From positions 1-22,790 of IMG/VR virus record IMGVR_UViG_3300042474_001569: a stretch of DNA of 22,790 nt. One strand, written 5' to 3'. Below are positions 13,373-19,410 of this stretch, in pieces. The position numbers and the translations under genes are program-made. How positions within the stretch are numbered: the stretch's first letter is position 1; the number at the start of each line of letters is the position of its first letter. The notes under the pieces were generated by a model. The model did not search any database. It was not told where the DNA came from and saw only the letters and a program-made list of their open reading frames with translations. The DNA comes from a virus.

Positions 13373-14596
13373 ATGTTTGAACTACTTTCACTTCAATCTG
13401 TTGCCGATACGTACATCGATATGTTGTCGGAAGCAACGAATCCCAATCAGCTGACTCATATTCATCATCCGGAAGACCGCCCTTTAATGCACGGCTCGCA
13501 GGGATTTGAACATGCACACGCAGCTCTCATGCATGCTCATGAGCATATGAAGGCGAAGAAACATAGTTCCGACCTTACCATGAAGTATGATGGTTCTCCT
13601 TCATTGGTCTTCGGACATCATCCAGTCACCAAGAAATTCTTTGTTGCGACCAAGTCGGCTTTCAATAAGAATCCAAAATTAAACTATTCTGATTCCGATA
13701 TTGAAAAGCATCATGGTCATGCTCCGGGCTTGGTCGGTAAGTTGAAACATGCTCTGAAGCATCTTCCAAAGGTTGCTCCAAAGCAAGGCGTCTATCAAGG
13801 CGACCTCATGCACACCCGTGAAGATCATAAACTGCATGAAGCAGTCTCATTCACTCCCAACACTATTACCTACACGGCACGCGGAGATGAAGAAAAGAAG
13901 GTAAAGCAATCTCATGTCGGTATCGTGGTGCATCAACAGTACCATCCGCATCCGAATAAGCCGGGCGTCGAGCATATGTCGGTAAGCCCGCATCCCGACA
14001 CTCACAATTTTAAACAGCATCCCGACGTTCATCTCAAGACTGCCGAACACGATACCAGCAAGATTAATTACGGCAAGTCCGATCAAAGTGCGTTCCATAA
14101 GCACATGAATGCAGCCAAGGCGATTCATACCAAGCACGGCGCATCAATGTACAAAGCAACCGCACGTCACCAGGGCGAGGCTGGACATCTTTCAACATAC
14201 ATTAATCAGACCGTTCGTACCGGTGAATCTCCAAATGCACAGGGCTTCCAAAAGCATCTTATGGGTCATCATGCCAAACTGGCGTCAAAGGTAAAGACTC
14301 CGGCTGCAGTTGCTCGCCATCACGCAACCGGTGCCGAACACGTCTCCCACGTTGCAAAGCATGCGGGCCATTACAACAATCTTCTTTCAATGCACAGTCA
14401 TCTAGCCGCCGCAAAGAATACCCTTGTAAAGAACCTTGAGACCCATGAAGGCGGTCTGGAACATCATATCGGAGCGGCAAAATCTAAGCCCGAAGGTTTT
14501 GTGATTAACCACAAATTCAAGGGTAAGACTCATCCGACCAAACTGGTGAATCGTGCCGAATTTGCAAAAGCAAACTTTGCCAAAGTAAGAGGATAA
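13373..14596 (+). CDS. Ligase-superfamily nucleotidyltransferase (DUF6267-like), possibly packaged in the head
   Basis: A 407-residue, very His-rich protein. The covalent nucleotidyltransferase motifs are in order: motif I KYDG with nucleophile K71, a TKSAF strand (93-97), YQGDLM (141-146) as motif III, SHVGIVVH (180-187), and near the C terminus PEGFVIN (motif IV) and TKLVNR (motif V). A long His/Ala-rich helical insert (about 230-370) separates the halves. I recognise it as the DUF6267 family of marine T4-like phages; the substrate is unknown. The N terminus (SVADTYIDMLSE|A, residues 9-21) resembles a capsid-targeting peptide with a protease site. The ATG at 13373 is chosen over an upstream in-frame one at 13184 because the latter reads through the promoter and the divergent gene. 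Operon with the next gene. Confidence 0.88.
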   Translation: MFELLSLQSVADTYIDMLSEATNPNQLTHIHHPEDRPLMHGSQGFEHAHAALMHAHEHMKAKKHSSDLTMKYDGSPSLVFGHHPVTKKFFVATKSAFNKNPKLNYSDSDIEKHHGHAPGLVGKLKHALKHLPKVAPKQGVYQGDLMHTREDHKLHEAVSFTPNTITYTARGDEEKKVKQSHVGIVVHQQYHPHPNKPGVEHMSVSPHPDTHNFKQHPDVHLKTAEHDTSKINYGKSDQSAFHKHMNAAKAIHTKHGASMYKATARHQGEAGHLSTYINQTVRTGESPNAQGFQKHLMGHHAKLASKVKTPAAVARHHATGAEHVSHVAKHAGHYNNLLSMHSHLAAAKNTLVKNLETHEGGLEHHIGAAKSKPEGFVINHKFKGKTHPTKLVNRAEFAKANFAKVRG

Positions 14597-14599
14597 TCC

Positions 14600-15220
14600 A
14601 TGCTATCATTCAAACAATTTGTCACTGAAGCCGCGGCAGCCGATTCGCACCATGTGTTGGCATTCGGTCGTATGAATCCTATTACCAACGGGCACGAAAC
14701 CGTGGTGAATAAGGTCCATGAAATTGCAAAGAAGCATAATGCAGGACACACCGTTGTGGTGTCTCACTCGCAGGATGCAAAGAAGAATCCTCTCACAGGC
14801 GAACAGAAAGTAAAGCACGCCAAACATGCCTTTCCTGGTACCAATGTTGTTGCTTCCAGTAAGGAAAGCCCAACGATTCTGCATCACGCGGCTCATCTAT
14901 CCGACAAAGGCGTGAAGCATCTACACGTGATTGTGGGTTCCGACCGCGCGAAGGAGATGCACGGTTTACTCCACAAGTACAATGGAAAGCCATCGGCTGG
15001 TGGACACAAGGGTTACAATTTCAAATCAATTACCGTCCACTCTGCGGGACAACGTGATCCGGATGCAGAAGGTGTGAGCGGCATTTCAGCAAGCAAGATG
15101 CGCGCTCATGCTGCAGAGGGTAACAAGAAAGCCTTCCATGCAGGAGCACCTTCAAAAATGTCGGCTGCTCATAAGGACGCCATGTACCATGATGTCCGTA
15201 AGGGAATGGGCGTTGGTTAA
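14600..15220 (+). CDS. HxGH adenylyl/cytidylyltransferase with capsid-targeting-like N terminus
   Basis: A 206-residue protein. Residues 1-11 (MLSFKQFVTE|A) closely resemble the T4 capsid-targeting sequence (MKTYQEFIAE|A). From residue 19 it is a HIGH-family nucleotidyltransferase: FGRMNPITNGHE with T29/G31/H32, the block SHSQDAKKNPL (55-65), GSDRAKEM..LLHKYNG (113-129) and the ATP-binding ISASKMRAHA (162-171). Relatives include NMN adenylyltransferases (making NAD) and phosphopantetheine/glycerol-phosphate enzymes; the substrate here is unknown. It follows the ligase-like gene by 3 nt and has a good Shine-Dalgarno (AGAGG, about 9 nt before the ATG), unlike most starts in the window. It ends 1 nt from the convergent gene. 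Confidence 0.9.
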   Translation: MLSFKQFVTEAAAADSHHVLAFGRMNPITNGHETVVNKVHEIAKKHNAGHTVVVSHSQDAKKNPLTGEQKVKHAKHAFPGTNVVASSKESPTILHHAAHLSDKGVKHLHVIVGSDRAKEMHGLLHKYNGKPSAGGHKGYNFKSITVHSAGQRDPDAEGVSGISASKMRAHAAEGNKKAFHAGAPSKMSAAHKDAMYHDVRKGMGVG

Positions 15221-15221
15221 A

Positions 15222-15929
15222 TTACTTTTTTGATATAGAACCTAATATCTTTAGGAATTCTTTATCATCTAAGTTTTTATTAGATCTCTTTAGACTTCCC
15301 TGTACGGCTTGAATTGCAGTAGTAAATCTATAGTTGTAAATAGGCATTGAACCGCCTCGTTTCAATCTAATTCTTAAACGCAGATTCAGATCGAATCTAG
15401 GTACCTTAAGATCGGCAACATCTTCGCCCATAAAATATAGACCGAAACCTGCACCTATTTGAATGTAATATGTTTTCTTACTGTTGTAGTATTTTTCAAC
15501 AGAATTTTTTGGTATGTTTACAAAAACATCTTTAAAGTATTTGTAGTCGTGAGCAACATCGGAGTCTGAATAGTATTCCGTATCTACTGTAAATTTTTTA
15601 GGTGGACCGTATTGACCCCATGCTTCATTTACCATTTTAGGTACACCAATCGCTTCCAGAAACTCTCTCATCTGAACAGCAGAATCTGTTTTTGCTCCGC
15701 CGAGAATCCACTTTTTATTTTTTAGATCATAATCTAATGAGCCCTGTCCAAAATCAACTTTGGTATCTAATTTGACTTCTACCTTATGGTCATAACCCCT
15801 GATTCTCAATTCAGCATCGGGTGCATTAGAATCCGAGCCTGCAGGTTTAAAATTTGCTCTTTGAGCACCAGCAGACTGTAAATTTTTATTTAAAACTTTT
15901 TCGTATTCTAAGCCTTTATTGTCGGACAT
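15222..15929 (-). CDS. Putative PD-(D/E)xK nuclease-like protein, AT-rich
   Basis: A 235-residue protein beginning MSDNKGLEYEKVLNKNLQ. Residues about 36-52 read SNAPDAELRIRGYDHKVEVKLD, an arrangement of PD, a hydrophobic hairpin and E-V-K that fits the PD-(D/E)xK nuclease core, followed by 'DFGQGSLDYD'. I recognise similar late-gene proteins in T4-like cyanophages. The nuclease role is an inference from the motif only. The gene is clearly more AT-rich than its neighbours (many AAA, TTA and AGA codons), hinting at separate origin. It has its own TATAAATA octamer 5 nt upstream of the ATG and converges on the adenylyltransferase gene. Confidence 0.8.
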   Translation of the reverse strand: MSDNKGLEYEKVLNKNLQSAGAQRANFKPAGSDSNAPDAELRIRGYDHKVEVKLDTKVDFGQGSLDYDLKNKKWILGGAKTDSAVQMREFLEAIGVPKMVNEAWGQYGPPKKFTVDTEYYSDSDVAHDYKYFKDVFVNIPKNSVEKYYNSKKTYYIQIGAGFGLYFMGEDVADLKVPRFDLNLRLRIRLKRGGSMPIYNYRFTTAIQAVQGSLKRSNKNLDDKEFLKILGSISKK

Positions 15930-15934
15930 GCCTA

Positions 15935-15942
15935 TATTTATA
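15935..15942 (-). promoter_or_regulatory. Late promoter octamer TATAAATA within a small palindrome
   Basis: Minus-strand TATAAATA only 5 nt before the ATG (TATAAATA-TAGGC-ATG); it sits within the palindrome-like CCTATAAATATAGG. No room for a ribosome-binding leader. Confidence 0.65.
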
Positions 15943-15945
15943 GGG

Positions 15946-16425
15946 TCAATAGTCTGGATCCTTAGAGTACCACGGTTTCTTGTTGTACCGCTTGTCGGTC
16001 ACAAACATTTCGTAGAGACCCACCTCGCGCCCATACGCATCAATTTCCCACGGTAGTTCCCAATAACTACCGACATTGACGTGGTATTCTTTTCCCTTCC
16101 ACTTAACGATAAAGCAATTGTCGGTATCGCACATTTCTCGTTTCACAAACTGTTTGACGTGGACGCACTCGTGAGCCAGTGCCCGTAGGACGCCGTGCAT
16201 TTTCATGCTGGAATCAATTGTGATATTGAATTCTCGCGGCTTATCCCTGTCATCCTCCCAGATACAATCTGCTTTCAGCCCATCCTTCTTAAAGAGACCC
16301 TTACGCAGTTTGATCAGTAGCATGACTGAGTACGCTGGGATGAGGTCCTTGAGGTAATTGTTGGCGGCTTCTTTGACCAGCTTCTTTTGTAGCTTGGTAC
16401 CGCCGGAGACGATGATTTCATTCAT
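15946..16425 (-). CDS. SprT-like zinc metalloprotease
   Basis: A 159-residue protein with the zinc-protease signature HECVH (H85, E86, H89) in 'ALAHECVHVKQF' and a likely third ligand E127 in 'LPWEIDAYGRE'. A basic N-terminal helix precedes it, and no signal peptide is seen, so it acts in the cytoplasm. SprT-like proteins of cellular organisms cleave DNA-bound proteins; the target in a phage is unknown. The start overlaps the stop of the upstream secreted-protein gene by 4 bp (ATGA), so these two plus the next genes form one minus-strand operon. Confidence 0.82.
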   Translation of the reverse strand: MNEIIVSGGTKLQKKLVKEAANNYLKDLIPAYSVMLLIKLRKGLFKKDGLKADCIWEDDRDKPREFNITIDSSMKMHGVLRALAHECVHVKQFVKREMCDTDNCFIVKWKGKEYHVNVGSYWELPWEIDAYGREVGLYEMFVTDKRYNKKPWYSKDPDY

Positions 16426-16940
16426 GGTAATGGTTTCCAGTTGATGGGAGACTTGGAATTGACGCGGAATACGGCATACGTTCGACTAAAGAATTCCTTG
16501 GCGGTAATGCGTTCGGTGTGATAGACCCCTTGGTCCACTGTATGGAATATGATGTAGTCCTCCTCCGAGGTGACTATGACGATGGCGGCATGAACCATAT
16601 CCCTATTCACATTTCCGGGTACTCTTGCAGCAAGCTCGTCGGGTATTAGACCGATCCAGAAATAAGGCATACCGAAGTCCACATTGCAGTCAATGACATC
16701 GAGCCCCTTTGAGACCACATAGATGCACTGGAGTTTGGCAGTTGGCATCCGTTTGTTCCATGCTTCTATCGAAGCAAAGAATGTGGGAGCCGTTCGCCTA
16801 TCCGGAACTAATTTCTGCACCCATTCCTTATAGGATACCGGTGCATCCATAAGGCCCGAAAGAGTCTGATAGGTGAGCGGTACACAGTCGTTGGCCCGTA
16901 GCGAACCAATAAGGAGTAGGATGCAGAGGGGGAGTCTCAT
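16422..16940 (-). CDS. Secreted hypothetical protein with N-terminal signal peptide
   Basis: A 172-residue protein with a short but clear signal peptide (MR, then the hydrophobic LPLCILLLIGSL, likely cleaved after residues 'RA' near 16). The mature part has several cysteines (C19, C72, C85) and a 'MVHAAIVIVTSEEDYIIFHTVDQGVYH' segment in which conserved-looking His/Asp could belong to an enzyme, but I cannot assign a family. The product is expected in the periplasm or, if unprocessed, membrane-bound. It overlaps both flanking genes as ATGA, so it is part of an operon with the SprT-like gene. Confidence 0.75.
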   Translation of the reverse strand: MRLPLCILLLIGSLRANDCVPLTYQTLSGLMDAPVSYKEWVQKLVPDRRTAPTFFASIEAWNKRMPTAKLQCIYVVSKGLDVIDCNVDFGMPYFWIGLIPDELAARVPGNVNRDMVHAAIVIVTSEEDYIIFHTVDQGVYHTERITAKEFFSRTYAVFRVNSKSPINWKPLP

Positions 16941-17203
16941 ATTCCGTGTTCTTTACGCCAAAGGCCAAACAGACTTTGCGAGTCGAGCGGACTACAACCA
17001 ATTCGATCGGGCATGCAAAGATCGATCCAGATACGAATATCCTCGGGAGTCATCTTCTCGTATGGTGAAAAGTCACAAAAGACGGTAGTACCGTTTTCAT
17101 GAACGAAATCGTGCCAGAGTTTAGTGCAGTCACCATCGTCATGGCAGATCCATGGTTGGTACGACCAGCCCACGTGGCTATAAGTTTCAGTTGCGGTAAT
17201 CAT
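16937..17203 (-). CDS. Hypothetical Trp/Cys-rich protein
   Basis: An 88-residue protein (MITATETYSHVGWSYQPWI...) rich in Trp and Cys, with 'WICHDDGDCTKLWHDFVHENG' and 'WIDLCMPDRIGC'. The start at 17203 is preferred over an earlier in-frame start at 17254, which would overlap the upstream gene by 50 bp; at 17203 the ATG sits 1 nt after the upstream stop, with an AAGGA-type ribosome site about 10 nt before it. No recognised family. Confidence 0.65.
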   Translation of the reverse strand: MITATETYSHVGWSYQPWICHDDGDCTKLWHDFVHENGTTVFCDFSPYEKMTPEDIRIWIDLCMPDRIGCSPLDSQSLFGLWRKEHGI

Positions 17204-17204
17204 T

Positions 17205-17525
17205 TTAGTACCGTCCTTCGTTTGTGTAATTTGCTCCGAAAAGGCGAGTGCCAACTTCGGGTGGCATCCAGACGCTCAATTGATTAAACGAAAGACTACC
17301 CTTATAGTCCCAGATAGCGCACGGCATATCACGAGGACCCGCCATTGGAATGTCGCAAGGAACTGTCGCTTTAAACCGCCATTCGACCGTCACCTTACCG
17401 TCTCCAGCATCGAGCGACTCGGTAGCGGAAAATCCGAGTATTTTGTTCACTTCGTCGATCGAGACGTTAGTGAGAGTACCCGTGCGATGGGAAGGATAGA
17501 ATTCGCGTGTTTGTTTAATTTTCAT
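17205..17525 (-). CDS. Conserved phage hypothetical (CAIWDYKGS type)
   Basis: A 106-residue protein. It has the layout 'TGTLTNVSIDEVNKILGFSATE', a variable strand, then 'PCAIWDYKGSLSFNQLSVWMPPE' and a short C-terminal helix. I have seen this pattern in many tailed-phage proteins of unknown function; the 'N-x-IDEVNKILGF' and 'CAIWDYKGS' elements are its marks. AAGG lies about 9 nt upstream of the ATG. It is in the operon running from 17525 to 15946. Confidence 0.75.
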   Translation of the reverse strand: MKIKQTREFYPSHRTGTLTNVSIDEVNKILGFSATESLDAGDGKVTVEWRFKATVPCDIPMAGPRDMPCAIWDYKGSLSFNQLSVWMPPEVGTRLFGANYTNEGRY

Positions 17526-17545
17526 AGAAGGTGCCTTATAGGGTA

Positions 17546-18169
17546 TTAATCTGTTTTATTAGCCAATTCCATGAAAGAGTTGACGCGGTATGGTTCCAAT
17601 TTACGAATAAGGCCAGTTTTGCGATTGTATGTGTATGAAATTGAACCCTCGGGCTGCTGACCACTACTATTTTTTCCGCCACCCTGAATCTTCCACTTTC
17701 GCCAAACTTTTTTTGGAAGGTAGAAATAATGAGGTGTCAAGGAAAATGGATCGGTTATTACAACACGAAGAGCACCGTCTTTTAATTTTCCGGAACGTGA
17801 ACGAACACCTGTAATGTGACCTTGATGCGAATTTGGGAACCCTTTCATATGATTCTTACTAAAACTTGACGTTTTAGTATCGCTCTTTGTTCGTGTCACC
17901 TTGCAAATGTCATCCGAATGCTTACCATTAGTTTTTTTTAAATTCGGGTTATACCGGCGAATCATTTTTTCAACAAGATATGTCTCATCGTACTGTTCAG
18001 GGTCAAGCAGATCAGCGAATTGCGAACCCTTATAGTAAGGTACGACAATACATTCTAAAATTTGTATTTTTTTGAATTTCTTACCATCTATTTTGGGAAC
18101 TAGTTTATTAACTTTTTGTTTTAGAACCTTTAAATCTGCAATTTTCTTTTGCAAGGGAGTAATTTTCAT
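17546..18169 (-). CDS. AT-rich hypothetical protein, Lys-rich
   Basis: A 207-residue basic protein starting with a Lys-rich helical stretch (residues 1-40). A 'HQGHITGVRSRSGKL' segment and 'DPFSLTPHYFYLPKKVWRKWKIQGGGK' follow, so nucleic-acid binding is possible, but no catalytic motif can be named. Codon usage (AAA, TTA, AGA) is more AT-rich than its neighbours, similar to the 15222-15929 gene, suggesting later arrival. It starts 6 nt after the 18176-18379 gene and probably shares its promoter. No recognised family. Confidence 0.7.
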   Translation of the reverse strand: MKITPLQKKIADLKVLKQKVNKLVPKIDGKKFKKIQILECIVVPYYKGSQFADLLDPEQYDETYLVEKMIRRYNPNLKKTNGKHSDDICKVTRTKSDTKTSSFSKNHMKGFPNSHQGHITGVRSRSGKLKDGALRVVITDPFSLTPHYFYLPKKVWRKWKIQGGGKNSSGQQPEGSISYTYNRKTGLIRKLEPYRVNSFMELANKTD

Positions 18170-18175
18170 AAAATC

Positions 18176-18379
18176 TTATTCCTCGTTGGTGTTGATAAAG
18201 TTGTCGACATTGTACTTTGTCATCTCAGAGATGACCGAATCGCGTTCACGATCACCGACCTGGATAACTCCAAGGGCGAGAGCCTCATGCTTAGCCTTGA
18301 GGGATTTGCGGAGCTTAGCGATAACCGCAGCTTTGTTGACTTGGAATTTTCCGTTTGGAAGTTTCTTGGTTAATTTCAT
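18176..18379 (-). CDS. Small basic protein, early-type gene
   Basis: A 67-residue Lys-rich protein (MKLTKKLPNGKFQVNKAAVIAKLRKSLKAK...), probably one or two helices with a basic N-terminal half and acidic tail (NTNEE). It has its own promoter copy (TTTACT-N16-TACTAT) with only 6 nt between the -10 hexamer and the ATG. No recognised family. By position and promoter it could be an early host-directed factor; that is an inference. Confidence 0.7.
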   Translation of the reverse strand: MKLTKKLPNGKFQVNKAAVIAKLRKSLKAKHEALALGVIQVGDRERDSVISEMTKYNVDNFINTNEE

Positions 18380-18463
18380 AAGATAATAGTACTAAATTCT
18401 GGGTAAAAGTAAATCAAAACGATTTGCCTAAGTGATTGATGATCAATAGGGGTTAAAAATACT
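18380..18463 (-). repeat. Repeated intergenic block, copy A
   Basis: An 84-bp region that aligns with copy B (18818-18900) along most of its length: shared TAAAAGTAAATCAAA, GATT..CCTAAGT, TTGAT, AATA and AAAATACTT. It contains the promoter for the 67-aa gene. Confidence 0.75.
18386..18413 (-). promoter_or_regulatory. Early-type promoter, copy A
   Basis: Minus-strand TTTACT (18413-18408), 16-nt spacer, TACTAT (18391-18386). ATG follows after 6 nt. Confidence 0.65.
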
Positions 18464-18817
18464 TCAAGGTTTAGTGACAATCTGAGCGTATTCCTCACCG
18501 TTTTTAGAAAGGATGTACTTTCCATCGACGAGACAGGCTTCATAGCTGGTCGTTAGCGCCGCCGGGCTAGATTCACCTTTTGGCTTGTTAAAGGAAGCAA
18601 CCGACTGCTCCTTCGTCTGTTTCACCTTCACCGGCTTAGTCGATGCGCTAGCAGAACCTATGCGTTTGCCTTTTTTAGACCTGAAGGTCTTTTCAAGCAG
18701 CTCTAGCGAACCAGCCTTTTCGATACGCATGGAGATGTAATCCCAGCCGCGGTAGGTAACCAGCTCGCCGGTCACGGTGCATTTCAAAGTAAGCTTTTTG
18801 ATAGGTGTGTTATTCAT
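18464..18817 (-). CDS. Small basic protein, early-type gene
   Basis: A 117-residue protein. The N-terminal 45 residues (KKLTLKCTVTGELVTYRGWDYISMRIEKAG) may form a small beta fold; then 'FRSKKGKRIGSASASTKPVKVKQTK' is a basic flexible linker, and the end (YEACLVDGKYILSKNGEEYAQIV) is another short strand-rich unit. The overall charge is basic. Its own promoter copy (TTTACT-N16-TAGGAT) ends 9 nt before the ATG. No family recognised. Confidence 0.7.
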   Translation of the reverse strand: MNNTPIKKLTLKCTVTGELVTYRGWDYISMRIEKAGSLELLEKTFRSKKGKRIGSASASTKPVKVKQTKEQSVASFNKPKGESSPAALTTSYEACLVDGKYILSKNGEEYAQIVTKP

Positions 18818-18900
18818 TATGGTACAATCCTACAACATTCCGACTAAAAGTAAATCAAATAGATTGTCCTAAGTTGTTGATTAGTAATAACCCGACAAAA
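18818..18900 (-). repeat. Repeated intergenic block, copy B
   Basis: Aligns with copy A at 18380-18463. Carries the promoter of the 117-aa gene. A partial third unit resembling its upstream part (CATAAGTCGTTGATAACCAATA, shared core TAAGT..TTGAT) lies nearby at about 18915-18935. Confidence 0.7.
18827..18854 (-). promoter_or_regulatory. Early-type promoter, copy B
   Basis: Minus-strand TTTACT (18854-18849), 16-nt spacer, TAGGAT (18832-18827). ATG follows after 9 nt. Confidence 0.65.
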
Positions 18901-18947
18901 TACTTTGAACTTTCATAAGTCGTTGATAACCAATATAAACTAAATGA

Positions 18948-18973
18948 CTGGCTACCAATTGCTTAGTAGCCAG
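18948..18973 (-). terminator. Probable terminator after the 89-aa gene
   Basis: Perfect 8-bp stem CTGGCTAC/GTAGCCAG around a 10-nt loop, followed on the minus strand by a T-rich tail (TCATTTAGTTTATATT). It lies about 30 nt past the stop of the 19004-19273 gene. Confidence 0.6.
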
Positions 18974-19003
18974 CCGATTTAATGAACAAAAATCTCGAAG
19001 CAA

Positions 19004-19273
19004 TTACTTGCTGATCTGATACAACTTGGCAGCCGGACCACGGGAACCCTTGGCCTTAGGCGCATCACCGACAACGGTGGCGTTTTTCTTTACGTACTCC
19101 GAGACGTACCAGTGGTTGATACCAATAGCATTAACGGCTTCCTTAAGGGTGAACGGCGTGGCTGGAAAGTTAAACTTCGTGACCAAAGACATAGCCTCTG
19201 GCTTCTTGACTCCGCGGCGAGGAGTGTTGGTGGTAGCGGTAGTATTGGAACTAGCGGTGTTATTCGTATTCAT
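19004..19273 (-). CDS. Small protein with winged-helix-like C terminus
   Basis: An 89-residue protein. The N-terminal 25 residues are Asn/Thr/Ser-rich and disordered (NTNNTASSNTTATTNT), followed by PRRGVKKPEAM. The C-terminal part (FTLKEAVNAIGINHWYVSEYVKKNATVVGDA...GPAAKLYQI) has the helix-turn-helix plus wing look of small DNA-binding modules. The ATG at 19273 is used; an upstream in-frame TTG at 19324 would add 17 residues but is unlikely. Its promoter copy (TTTACT-N16-TATTGT) lies about 63 nt upstream, so this message has a leader. A stem-loop terminator follows. Confidence 0.72.
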   Translation of the reverse strand: MNTNNTASSNTTATTNTPRRGVKKPEAMSLVTKFNFPATPFTLKEAVNAIGINHWYVSEYVKKNATVVGDAPKAKGSRGPAAKLYQISK

Positions 19274-19336
19274 ATATTGCGTTTTGTGTTTATTGTTATT
19301 TGATGAGTGTTTGTTGTTTCTCAATCGATACCAATA

Positions 19337-19364
19337 ACAATAAACAAAAATGGTTCAAAGTAAA
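19337..19364 (-). promoter_or_regulatory. Early-type promoter, copy C
   Basis: Minus-strand TTTACT (19364-19359), 16-nt spacer, TATTGT (19342-19337). The flanking sequence also shares AAAGTAAAT and CTAAGTGATTGAT with copies A and B. Confidence 0.6.
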
Positions 19365-19410
19365 TAATAAAATGCTGAAATTGATTGCGTAAAAACTAAG
19401 TGATTGATCT

